Part shown: positions 51,418 to 61,378 of the stretch, piece by piece
Layout: every line of letters starts with the position of its first letter
Position numbering within the stretch: position 1 is the first letter of the stretch
NCBI GenBank assembly: GCA_965203575.1
Contig: OZ241894.1
Coordinates: 3,596,001 to 3,660,000, forward strand
Direction: 5' to 3'
Source of the DNA: Aldehydirespirator sp965203575
Lineage (GTDB): Bacteria; Actinomycetota; Acidimicrobiia; Acidimicrobiales; Aldehydirespiratoraceae
Length of the DNA stretch: 64,000 bases
Position numbers and translations under genes: made by a program
The notes under the pieces: generated by a model
Database searches by the model: none
Seen by the model: only the letters and a program-made list of their open reading frames with translations
Told to the model about the DNA's origin: nothing

Positions 51418-51591
51418 ATGATTGTTCCCGTCATAGTGGTGCTGCTGGCGGGCGTGTGGCTGTTCGAGAAATGGCCTGACCGCTGGCCGCAGAAAGCTCG
51501 GTGGCTGCTGGCTGCGCTGGTAGGCACTGGGGGCGTGGCTGTTGTCGGTGTGGAACTGTGGTACTGGCTAGTCGTCGTGAGCCAAGAATGA
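51418..51591 (+). CDS. Small two-helix membrane protein
   Basis: A 57-residue protein with two hydrophobic segments (IVPVIVVLLAGVWLF and LLAALVGTGGVAVVGVELWY) separated by a basic loop (EKWPDRWPQKARW). It follows the secreted VADP-type protein on the same strand. No family recognised. If the secreted protein is a toxin, this could be its membrane immunity partner, but nothing in the sequence proves it. Start ATG 51418 has only a weak ribosome site. Confidence 0.45.
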   Translation: MIVPVIVVLLAGVWLFEKWPDRWPQKARWLLAALVGTGGVAVVGVELWYWLVVVSQE

Positions 51592-51793
51592 TGGCTCACT
51601 CTCTGTGGGCTTCGCTGTCTCATCTCGGCCGGTTCATCCACGACGAGATCCAGATCCTCGAGGGCGTCATCGAAGTGCGCTCCCTGTGGCCACTGACATC
51701 AAACATGAGTCAAGCCTCAATATCCGAGGCGTGATCAACAAGTCGGACGAATCCGGCGGCGGCAGCGGCGACTCCTGAAGGAGCCGAGGCGAG
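51591..51793. other. Gap with a short unassigned frame
   Basis: An ATG at 51591, overlapping the previous stop, opens a 47-codon frame (to 51734) with no recognised domain and ordinary codon use; it may be a small gene or a remnant. The rest of the 200 bp up to the convergent GcvT-like gene shows no clear feature. Confidence 0.35.
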
Positions 51794-52987
51794 TCAGCTG
51801 CCCGGACCGCTCCAGGCGACGCGGGGCAGTTGCTTCTCCTTGTCGACGAACGGCAGGGTGTCGACGGTGGCCTCGTGGGGCGTTCCATCGCGGTCGTGCA
51901 GCCAGACCGTCTTGCCGTTCCAGTCGTCATCCGGCAACCGCTGGTCGAAGCGCACGTAGCCGATCCCGGCGTCGAGTGTGGGCGACCACGACCCGGCGGT
52001 CATGTGTCCGACCGGGCCATCATCCAAGTGGACGTGCATGTCGGCCTCCGGCGTGGCGGTGGCGCAGACCAGGCCGAACAGCAGCTGGCTGCGATCAGCA
52101 GTCTTCAGCGCCGCCCGGCCGATGAAGTCGTCCTTGTCGAGCTTGACGAATTGCCCGAGGCCGGCCGCGTAGGGCGTCAACCCGGGCTCGATGTCGGTGC
52201 CGTTGTCGAGGATCCCCGACTCGATGCGCCGCAGGCCCATCGACGACGACGAACTGAACTCCATCCCGAAGGGCTCCCCGCAGGCGAGCAGGCCGTCCCA
52301 GAGGGCGTCGTGGTCGGTGGGTTCCGGGCCGCTGTTGCAGTAGATCTCGATCCCCGCCTCCCCCGTCCACCCGGTGCGGGACACCCACAGCCGCTGCCCG
52401 CAGACGTCGAAGAAGCCGGCGTGGAAGTACTTGAAGTCCTCCGACAGCCCGCCGCCGATGGCCGCGTCGAGCACGTGGAGCGACTTCGGTCCCTGGATCT
52501 GCAGCACCCGCGAGTCCGGGTCCGAGACCCTGACGTCGAGACCGATGGCATTGGCCTCGAGCCAGCTCTGGAACTCGCCGTTGGCCTTGACGTACCAGAA
52601 CCGGTCGGGGGCCAGCCGCATCACCACGCCGTCCATGAGGATGGTGCCGTCGGCATGGCAGGCCAGGCCGTAGCGGGCCCGCCCAACCGGGAGCGCCTCG
52701 ATCCGGCAGGTGAGGACCTTCTCGAGCAGCCGGCTCGCATCGGGGCCGACGATCTCGAGCGGCTTCTCCGGGACGTCGTACAGCATCACGCCGCGGCGCA
52801 GCTTCCAGTAGTTGGGGACGGGATCCTCGTCGGAGGTCATCTTCACTGCGTAGAGGCGGTCGCAGTACAGGCAGAAGACCGTCTGATCGGTCACGTAGCG
52901 GTGGGCGAACGGGGACTGCCCGATGCGGAACGCGCTCAGCTGGACCGTGCCGAACGACTCGATGTAGTAGTGCCTGTCGGTGGTCAT
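51794..52987 (-). CDS. GcvT-family tetrahydrofolate-dependent methyltransferase
   Basis: A 397-residue aminomethyltransferase-like protein: YWKLRRGVMLYDVPEKPLEI, LQIQGPKSLHVLD, VSRTGWTGEAGIEIYCN (folate-binding signature) and LGQFVKLDKDDFIGRAAL. GcvT relatives move a one-carbon unit from glycine, dimethylglycine, DMSP or aryl ethers to tetrahydrofolate. It is divergent from a Rieske oxygenase gene (67 bp apart), so it may capture the carbon released by oxidative demethylation; no other glycine-cleavage genes are near. ATG 52987 is preferred over an upstream frame extension. Confidence 0.87.
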   Translation of the reverse strand: MTTDRHYYIESFGTVQLSAFRIGQSPFAHRYVTDQTVFCLYCDRLYAVKMTSDEDPVPNYWKLRRGVMLYDVPEKPLEIVGPDASRLLEKVLTCRIEALPVGRARYGLACHADGTILMDGVVMRLAPDRFWYVKANGEFQSWLEANAIGLDVRVSDPDSRVLQIQGPKSLHVLDAAIGGGLSEDFKYFHAGFFDVCGQRLWVSRTGWTGEAGIEIYCNSGPEPTDHDALWDGLLACGEPFGMEFSSSSSMGLRRIESGILDNGTDIEPGLTPYAAGLGQFVKLDKDDFIGRAALKTADRSQLLFGLVCATATPEADMHVHLDDGPVGHMTAGSWSPTLDAGIGYVRFDQRLPDDDWNGKTVWLHDRDGTPHEATVDTLPFVDKEKQLPRVAWSGPGS

Positions 52988-53054
52988 CGATACCTCAAGC
53001 GTTGGGCGGGCCGGCTCAGGGTAGCCACCCAACCCGTGTGCCACGATTGTGGGC

Positions 53055-54398
53055 ATGGTCGACACCGCGCCCCCGGACGAGGCCGAGATTCTCGGCACTG
53101 CGGTCACTGCCTCGGGCCTGGCTGCGGAGGCCCCGGTGAGGATCCCGGTGCAGCGCTACATCTCGGCCGGGTTCGCCGAGCTCGAGCATGAGCGGCTGTG
53201 GCCCAGGGTGTGGCATGTGGCCTGCACCGTCGACCACGTCGCCGACCCCGGCGACTGGTTCGAGCACCGCCTCGGCCGGTACTCGGTGCTGCTGGTGCGG
53301 GGCGACGACGGTGTGCTGCGCGGCTTCCAGAACGTGTGCCGCCACCGGGGCAACACCATCTGTGTGGGCTCGGGGTCCGGTGCGACCGAGCTTCGCTGCC
53401 CCTATCACCGCTGGGCGTGGGATCTGGCCGGACGGCTGCGCGAGGTTCCGTCGCGGCGGGGCTTCGGTCCGCTGCGCAACGACGAGCTCGGGCTGGTGCC
53501 GGTGCGGGTGGACACCTGGACCCGTCTGGTGTTCGTGAACCTGGACCTCGACGCCGAGCCGCTGGACGACTGGCTGGAGGGTGTCCCCGACGACATCGCC
53601 TGGGCCAACCTGGACGAGTTCCGGTGCGACTACTCCACCGTCACCCCGGTCAACAGCAACTGGAAGGTGGTCAACGACGGCTTCTCGGAGACCTACCACG
53701 TGCAGGGCCTGCACCGGGAGATGCTGGCCAGCATCGACGACGTCAACGCCCCCCAGCAGATCTGGAACCGCCACAGCGCCTCATACCAGCGCTACGGCGT
53801 GCCCAGCCCCCGTCTGGGCCGCAACGTCGACGACCAGGCGGTGTGGGACTCCTTCGTGGAAACCCAGGGAGGGCGCATGGGGCCGCAGTACCGCGAGCTC
53901 TGCGACGCCCCCGTTGTGCCCGACGGCCAGACCCTGCAGGACGTGATCGCTGACAAGATCCGCGACCATCAGGCCACCCTCGGGGTGGACTTGTCGCCTT
54001 ACGACACCCACCAGATCACCAGCCTCAGCCAGTACAACCTGTTCCCCAACACCACCGTGCTGGTGAGCGCCGACCTGTTCACCGTGATGACCGCCCGGCC
54101 CGGCCCCACCCCCGACGAGGGCGAGCTGGCCGTCATCAACCTCCGCCGGACGCCGTCGGCCGACGCTGCGGCCCCGCCGCCGGTACATGTCACCGTGCCC
54201 ATGGACGCAGCCGACTTCGGGTTCGTGCTCAACCAGGACCTGAGCGTGATCCGCACCATGCAGGCCGGCCTTCACCAGCCGGGCTGCACCCACGTGCTGC
54301 TGTCGGGCGAGGAGTGCCGCATCGTCAACATGAACCGCCACCTGGAGCTCTACCTGGGTCTGGAGCCCGGCGGCTGGGAGCCCGTCCCGGCCCAGTAG
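53055..54398 (+). CDS. Rieske non-heme iron oxygenase, alpha subunit
   Basis: A 447-residue ring-hydroxylating/demethylating oxygenase. The Rieske cluster motif is CRHRGN and CPYHRW; the catalytic domain begins at NWKVVNDGFSETYHVQGLH, giving the mononuclear iron ligands (two His, with an Asp further on). Such oxygenases hydroxylate aromatic rings or N-demethylate betaines and choline. The neighbouring GcvT-like gene favours demethylation. No reductase or ferredoxin gene adjoins it. An in-frame GTG at 53049 is a possible alternative start. Confidence 0.9.
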   Translation: MVDTAPPDEAEILGTAVTASGLAAEAPVRIPVQRYISAGFAELEHERLWPRVWHVACTVDHVADPGDWFEHRLGRYSVLLVRGDDGVLRGFQNVCRHRGNTICVGSGSGATELRCPYHRWAWDLAGRLREVPSRRGFGPLRNDELGLVPVRVDTWTRLVFVNLDLDAEPLDDWLEGVPDDIAWANLDEFRCDYSTVTPVNSNWKVVNDGFSETYHVQGLHREMLASIDDVNAPQQIWNRHSASYQRYGVPSPRLGRNVDDQAVWDSFVETQGGRMGPQYRELCDAPVVPDGQTLQDVIADKIRDHQATLGVDLSPYDTHQITSLSQYNLFPNTTVLVSADLFTVMTARPGPTPDEGELAVINLRRTPSADAAAPPPVHVTVPMDAADFGFVLNQDLSVIRTMQAGLHQPGCTHVLLSGEECRIVNMNRHLELYLGLEPGGWEPVPAQ

Positions 54399-54437
54399 AC
54401 CGGCGTGCCGCAGGCTCGTCTGGCTGCGGCGGCTCGA

Positions 54438-55253
54438 CTATCGGATGGCGAGGCGCAGCGTTAGTTCGTAGATGCCGTCGCCGAGCCACTTGCGGACGAA
54501 CAGGGCCGGTCGGCCCAGCATCCCCTTGACGTAGCGGCGGCGCGGCTTGCCGGTGGTCGCGGCCTCTACGAACACCTCGGCGAGCACCTCGGCCTTGGTG
54601 CCGCGGTCCTGGACACGGCCGTCGTCCCTCATCTTGAGAAGCGGCGCTACCTGAGCCCGGTAGGCGCCGTCGCCGTACTTCCTCAGCTGCTCGGCGGCCA
54701 CGTCGCCGAAGTCGGTCCTGATCAGGCCCGGCTGGACCAGCACGACCTGGATGTTGAACGGCGCGGCCTCGAGGCGCAGGCAGTCCGACCAGCCCTCCAG
54801 GGCGTGCTTGGTGGCGTGGTACCACGACCCGAAGGGCGAGAAGACCTTGCCCCCGACCGAGGAGATGTTCACGATGCGGCCCGAGCCCTGCGCCCTCATG
54901 TGGGGCATCACGAGCTGGGTGAGGTGGGCCACGCCGAACAGGTTCACCTCGAACTGGTATCTGGCATCGTCGAGCGGGATCTCCTCGACCGGCCCGTACA
55001 GGCCGAAGCCAGCGTTGTTGATCAGCACGTCGATGCGTCCGGTGGCATCGACGATCTGGTTCACGACCCGCTCGTTGTCGTCGCGGTTGGTGACGTCCAA
55101 CTCGACCGGGGTGACGCCGTGGTCGGCCAGGTCCGCCATGCGGTCCATGCGGCGGGCGCCGGCGTAGACCCGGTGGCCCCTCTTGGCCAGCAGGATGGCG
55201 GCCTCGCGCCCCATGCCCGCCGATGCTCCGGTGATCAACACGACCTTGCTCAT
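54438..55253 (-). CDS. Short-chain dehydrogenase/reductase
   Basis: A 271-residue SDR: TGASAGMGREAA, VLINNAGFGLYGPVEE, NISSVGGKVFSPFGSWYHAT with catalytic Ser and YHATKHALEG. The pattern resembles SDRs annotated as oxidoreductases of fatty or steroid alcohols (17-beta-HSD type). It is convergent with the Rieske gene and divergent from the hydrolase gene. Confidence 0.88.
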   Translation of the reverse strand: MSKVVLITGASAGMGREAAILLAKRGHRVYAGARRMDRMADLADHGVTPVELDVTNRDDNERVVNQIVDATGRIDVLINNAGFGLYGPVEEIPLDDARYQFEVNLFGVAHLTQLVMPHMRAQGSGRIVNISSVGGKVFSPFGSWYHATKHALEGWSDCLRLEAAPFNIQVVLVQPGLIRTDFGDVAAEQLRKYGDGAYRAQVAPLLKMRDDGRVQDRGTKAEVLAEVFVEAATTGKPRRRYVKGMLGRPALFVRKWLGDGIYELTLRLAIR

Positions 55254-55306
55254 TGGTTCGGCTCCTGATGCAGGAGGCTCGCAGCCTCTACTCTGCCGGG
55301 CACTCT

Positions 55307-56278
55307 ATGGAGACCGATGACGCGGCCATTCACAACGACGATTTCCGGCTGGCCAACGGCCTGGGCGGCGAGGCGCTGACGATCCCGTCGGCCAACCCCA
55401 GAAACTTCTTTCAAGCGATCTCCGACACCGGCGCGATGCCACGCCAGGATCTGTGGGCCAAGCTCTTCCTGCCCGACGGGCCGGGACCGCACCCGGTGGT
55501 GATTATCGCCCCGGGCAGCCTCGGGCTCCAGCTCCACCACACCGGGATCGCAGCCGCGATCACCGACGGGAACATGGCGGCATGCACCCTCGACCCGTTC
55601 AGCACCCGCCGGGTCGTCACCACCGTCCACAACCAGGTCCAGTTCTCCTTCGCGGCCAGCGCCTGGGACGTCCTCGCCGCCGCCGAGGTCCTCGCCGCCC
55701 ACCCTGCCATCGACCCGGCCCGGATCGGCGCCCAGGGCCACAGCCGGGGCGGCTCGGCCGTGCTCAACGCGGCGTCGGTGCACCTCGCGGCGGCCGCCGG
55801 CGCCCCCAAGCTCGTGGGGGTGTACGCCGCCTACCCCTGGTCGGGGCAGCAGTTCCTCGACCCCTCCGTGGGTGCCACCCGGGTCCGGGCGATCATCGGC
55901 GACCGCGACGACTGGTGCCCGCCGGTGCAGGTCCAGGCCCACATCCACGCCATACGGGCCTCCGGCGGAGATGCAACCGTGCGGATCGTGCCCGGCGCCA
56001 ACCACAGCTTCGACCGCACGACCCCTCTGGAGCACATCCCGGAGGCCTCGGTGACGCCGGGGGCGCCCACCTTCTTCATCGCCGACGACGGCGCCTTCAT
56101 CCTGCCCACCTCGGAGGAGCCGGACCCCGATCTGGTCGACCGCGACGGCTTCCTCTACGCCATCGAGGCCGGCTTCGGAGTGCGAGGCGCCCACATCTCC
56201 GGCAACCCCGAACTGGTCCCGGTGTTCTTCGAGGACATGATGTCGTTCTGGACCGATGTCATGTTGCCACCGCCATGA
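55307..56278 (+). CDS. Alpha/beta hydrolase (dienelactone-hydrolase-like)
   Basis: A 323-residue serine hydrolase: nucleophile elbow GHSRGG near residue 146, acid in IIGDRDDWCP and histidine in PGANHSFDR. These enzymes hydrolyse esters or lactones. ATG 55307 was chosen as the first Met before the conserved region; an earlier ATG at 55268 adds 13 residues and has AGGAGG within it rather than before it. No operon partner; the next gene, furA, has its own promoter. Confidence 0.82.
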   Translation: METDDAAIHNDDFRLANGLGGEALTIPSANPRNFFQAISDTGAMPRQDLWAKLFLPDGPGPHPVVIIAPGSLGLQLHHTGIAAAITDGNMAACTLDPFSTRRVVTTVHNQVQFSFAASAWDVLAAAEVLAAHPAIDPARIGAQGHSRGGSAVLNAASVHLAAAAGAPKLVGVYAAYPWSGQQFLDPSVGATRVRAIIGDRDDWCPPVQVQAHIHAIRASGGDATVRIVPGANHSFDRTTPLEHIPEASVTPGAPTFFIADDGAFILPTSEEPDPDLVDRDGFLYAIEAGFGVRGAHISGNPELVPVFFEDMMSFWTDVMLPPP

Positions 56279-56353
56279 GCCACCGTCTCACGAAATTGAT
56301 GACGGATCGGACCGTATAGGTCCAATATCGCATCCTTTTGGAGTGGATCGATT

Positions 56354-56395
56354 CTAAGTTTGGACTTAGTCCAGAATAGTGCTATAGTGGCCCCA
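56354..56395 (+). promoter_or_regulatory. furA-katG promoter with overlapping Fur-type operator; leaderless start
   Basis: TTGGAC (56360-56365) and TATAGT (56383-56388) are 17 bp apart and predict transcription from the A of the furA ATG at 56395; no ribosome site precedes that ATG. Overlapping the -35 are the nested palindromes CTAAGT...ACTTAG (56354-56359 with 56364-56369) and GGACTTAGTCC (56362-56372), a likely FurA autoregulatory site. Confidence 0.65.
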
Positions 56396-56835
56396 TGATC
56401 CAGGACGCCCAGCAGCTGCTGCGAGACCACGGCCTACAGGTGACCGCTCAGCGACTGGCCGTGTTGAACGCGGTGTCGGCTCGTCCCCATGCCACTGCCG
56501 ACGATCTCGTCGGCGATGTGCGGGCCAGCATCGGCACCGTCTCCCGCCAGGCGGTGTTCGACGCCCTGGGCGTGCTGGCCGACAAGGGCCTGATCCGCCG
56601 GATCCAGCCGGCCCGCTCGCCGGCCCGCTACGAGGACCGGGTCGACGACAACCACCACCACCTGGTGTGCCGTCACTGCGGCCGCATGGTCGACGTCGAC
56701 TGCGCGGCCGGCTATCGCCCATGCCTGGAGGTCGAGGACGACTTCGGCTACGCCATCGACGAGGCCGAAGTCATCTACTGGGGCCTCTGCCCCACGTGCC
56801 GGAAAGCGCCCGTCGCCGCCGGCCAGGAATCCTGA
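56395..56835 (+). CDS. furA: Fur-family peroxide/iron regulator
   Basis: A 146-residue Fur protein: winged helix (residues 1-80), metal-binding HHH at 87-89 and structural zinc cysteines 92/95 and 132/135 (CRHC, CPTC). It directly precedes katG (38 bp), the conserved actinobacterial furA-katG arrangement in which FurA represses both genes until oxidised by peroxide. The palindromic site over its own promoter supports autoregulation. Confidence 0.93.
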   Translation: MIQDAQQLLRDHGLQVTAQRLAVLNAVSARPHATADDLVGDVRASIGTVSRQAVFDALGVLADKGLIRRIQPARSPARYEDRVDDNHHHLVCRHCGRMVDVDCAAGYRPCLEVEDDFGYAIDEAEVIYWGLCPTCRKAPVAAGQES

Positions 56836-56873
56836 GATCGACACAATCAACCCCCAACAGCCAAGGAGCATCG

Positions 56874-59099
<2,226 letters not shown>

Positions 59100-59133
59100 G
59101 CACGGCCTGACCACGCCGGGAACGGCGACGATC

Positions 59134-59151
59134 ACGGCCCCAGCGGGCCGT
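59134..59151 (+). terminator. Hairpin after katG
   Basis: ACGGCCC and GGGCCGT form a 7-bp stem with a 4-nt loop 35 bp after the katG stop; no T-tract. Further along the same 170-bp gap TTGTGT...ACACAA (59197-59215) is another short inverted repeat before the next SDR gene. Confidence 0.4.
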
Positions 59152-59270
59152 CCATCAGCGCTCACCGGCGTCCGTACGCAAATCTTGGTGCGAGTCTTGT
59201 GTAGCCACCACACAATTCCGTCCCGAGATCTATAGGAGCCGCTGCCGGTAGCACGCCTACCCTTGTGGCG

Positions 59271-60026
59271 ATGCAGGACCGCAGGATCGCGCTGGTGACC
59301 GGCGCCGGCTCCGGCGTGGGCCGGGCCGCCGCGGTGGCGCTGGCTCGCGACGGCTGGCATGTGGTCGCCGTGGGCCGAAGGTCCGACCCGCTGGCGGAAA
59401 CCGTCGAGGAGTGCGAGCAAGCCGGCGGCTCAGGCTCGGCCGTGACGGCCGACGTCAGTCACCCGGCCTCGGTCGAGGCCCTGTTCGAGAGGGTGCGGGC
59501 CGACTACGGCCGTCTCGACCTGCTGTTCAACAACGCGGGCACGGCCGCGCCGCCGGTGCCGGTCGACGAGCTCGACGTCGAGCAGTGGCAGCGGGTGGTG
59601 GACGTGAACCTCACCGGCTCGTTCCTGTGCGCCCGGCAGGCGTTCGGGCTGATGAAGACCCAGGACCCGGCCGGAGGACGAATCATCAACAACGGGTCGG
59701 TGTCGGCCCATGTGCCCCGGCTCAACAGCGCCCCGTACACGGCCACCAAGCACGCCGTCACCGGGCTGACCAAGTCGCTGTCGCTCGACGGCCGGCCCTT
59801 CGGCATCACCTGTGGCCAGATCGACATCGGCAACGCCCGGACCCCGCTCACCACCCGGATGCGTGAGGGGGTGCTCCAGGCCGACGGCGAGATCAGGCCT
59901 GAGCCGACAATGGACGCGGCCGACGTCGGGAGAGCCGTGGCCTACATGGCCAGCCTCCCCGCCGGCACCAACGTGCTGACCATGACGGTCATGGCCAACG
60001 GCATGCCGTTCATCGGCCGGGGCTGA
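59271..60026 (+). CDS. Short-chain dehydrogenase/reductase
   Basis: A 251-residue SDR: TGAGSGVGRAAA, LLFNNAGTAAPP, NNGSVSAHVPR (Ser) and YTATKHAVTGL (YxxxK). ATG 59271 is used; GTG 59265 in frame is equally possible, and neither has a close ribosome site. The epimerase-like gene follows 28 bp later on the same strand, suggesting a joint role in sugar-acid metabolism (inference). Confidence 0.87.
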   Translation: MQDRRIALVTGAGSGVGRAAAVALARDGWHVVAVGRRSDPLAETVEECEQAGGSGSAVTADVSHPASVEALFERVRADYGRLDLLFNNAGTAAPPVPVDELDVEQWQRVVDVNLTGSFLCARQAFGLMKTQDPAGGRIINNGSVSAHVPRLNSAPYTATKHAVTGLTKSLSLDGRPFGITCGQIDIGNARTPLTTRMREGVLQADGEIRPEPTMDAADVGRAVAYMASLPAGTNVLTMTVMANGMPFIGRG

Positions 60027-60054
60027 CGTTGCCGGTCGGCCGGAGCTGACGCAG

Positions 60055-61011
60055 GTGCGGGTCCTCATCACCGGCGGCGCGGGCATGCTCGGCCGCAAGC
60101 TGACCGGGCGACTGCTAGAGCGGGGCCGTCTGCGGGGTGAGCGCATCGACGCAATCGAGCTGGTCGACCTGGTCGAGGCACCGATCGAGTCCGAGCTGTG
60201 CACCGCCCATGTCGCCGACCTGACCCGCCCGGGCGAGGCTGAGGCGCTCGTCCCGCTGGAGCCCGACGTGGTGTTCCACCTGGCCGCGGTGGTCTCCGCT
60301 GAGGCCGAGGCCGACTTCGACAAGGGCATGGCGGTCAACCTCGACGGCACCCGGCAGCTGTTCGACGCCATCCGGCTCTCCCCCATCACCCCCCGGGTGG
60401 TCTACGCCTCATCGATCGCGGTGTTCGGCGCGCCATTCCCCGATCCCATTCCCGACGACTTCCATCCCACCCCGCTCACCTCCTACGGAACCCAGAAGCT
60501 GATCGGCGAGGCGCTGCTAGCCGACTACAGCCGGCGCGGGTTCTTCGACGGCGTCGGGATCCGGCTCCCGACCGTCAGCGTGCGCCCCGGCGCGCCCAAC
60601 GCGGCTGCCTCGAGCTTCTTCTCGGGCATCATCCGCGAGCCCCTCAACGGCGTCGAGGCCGAGCTGCCGGTGAGTCGCGACGTGCGCCATCCCCACGCCA
60701 GCCCCCGGACCGCGGTCGGGTTCCTGGTCCATGCCGCCGAGTTGGACACGGCCCGGCTCCAGGGGCGCCGCAACCTCACCATGCCGGGCGTGTCGGTCAC
60801 GGTGGGCGAGCAGATCGAGGCCCTCGGCCGAGTGGCCGGTCCCGACGCAGTGTCACTGATCACCGAGTCGCCCGCCCCCGCCGTGGCTGACATCGTCGCG
60901 GGATGGCCCTCCCGGTTCGACACCGCCCGCGCTGCCGCCCTCGGCTTCGTGGCCGAAGACAGCTACGACGAAGTCATCCGCGCCTACATCGAGGACGACT
61001 TGCCCGCCTAG
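60055..61011 (+). CDS. denD: NAD-dependent epimerase/dehydratase, D-erythronate-dehydrogenase-like
   Basis: A 318-residue extended SDR: ITGGAGMLGRKL binds NAD, YASSIAVFGAPFPDPIPDD and SYGTQKLIGE hold the catalytic Ser and YxxxK. The overall pattern (RLPTVSVRPGAPNAAASSFF, SRDVRHPHASPRTAVGFLVHA) is that of DenD, which oxidises D-erythronate to 2-oxotetronate. It begins at GTG 60055, just after a 15-bp near-repeat of the end of the preceding gene (60014-60028 and 60037-60051). A sugar-acid dehydratase gene lies nearby on the other strand. Confidence 0.75.
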   Translation: MRVLITGGAGMLGRKLTGRLLERGRLRGERIDAIELVDLVEAPIESELCTAHVADLTRPGEAEALVPLEPDVVFHLAAVVSAEAEADFDKGMAVNLDGTRQLFDAIRLSPITPRVVYASSIAVFGAPFPDPIPDDFHPTPLTSYGTQKLIGEALLADYSRRGFFDGVGIRLPTVSVRPGAPNAAASSFFSGIIREPLNGVEAELPVSRDVRHPHASPRTAVGFLVHAAELDTARLQGRRNLTMPGVSVTVGEQIEALGRVAGPDAVSLITESPAPAVADIVAGWPSRFDTARAAALGFVAEDSYDEVIRAYIEDDLPA

Positions 61012-61069
61012 CGCTGTCCGGCGAGAAGAACGATGGAATTGGCTCTCTGCGCCGGGGTTGACCTGTCTG

Positions 61070-61085
61070 GTCAGACCGGTCTGAC
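61070..61085. terminator. 16-bp perfect palindrome between convergent genes
   Basis: GTCAGACCGGTCTGAC at 61070-61085 is perfectly self-complementary and overlaps the last codons and stop of cspA, facing the end of the epimerase gene. Possible bidirectional terminator or protein site. Confidence 0.4.
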
Positions 61086-61268
61086 GTTCCGAGCTTCGTC
61101 TCCCTTGCGACCGGGCCCGATGTCGAATTCGACTACCTGCCCCTCGCCGAGGCTCCTGTAGTTCTCGCCGACGATGTTGGAATAGTGGACGAACACGTCG
61201 TCGCCATCGTCGCGCGAGATGAAACCGAAGCCCTTTTGACTGTTGAAGAACTTGACGGTTCCTCGCAT
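61071..61268 (-). CDS. cspA: Cold-shock-domain protein
   Basis: A 65-residue single cold-shock domain: MRGTVKFFNSQKGFGFIS (RNP1) and DVFVHYSNI (RNP2). It binds single-stranded RNA/DNA as an RNA chaperone. ATG 61268 has GGGGAG 8 bp upstream; an in-frame longer start at 61310 would add 14 non-family residues. The C-terminus DEARNVRPV is usual for the family. Confidence 0.94.
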   Translation of the reverse strand: MRGTVKFFNSQKGFGFISRDDGDDVFVHYSNIVGENYRSLGEGQVVEFDIGPGRKGDEARNVRPV

Positions 61269-61378
61269 TGGTTCACTCCCCGCCAACCGGATTTTGTGCC
61301 CAGCGGACATGTGAGTCTACGTGGGCCGACGCCGAACTCTTCGCTGAGCCAGCTCTTTCTTACACCGCGTGCGGCGGG

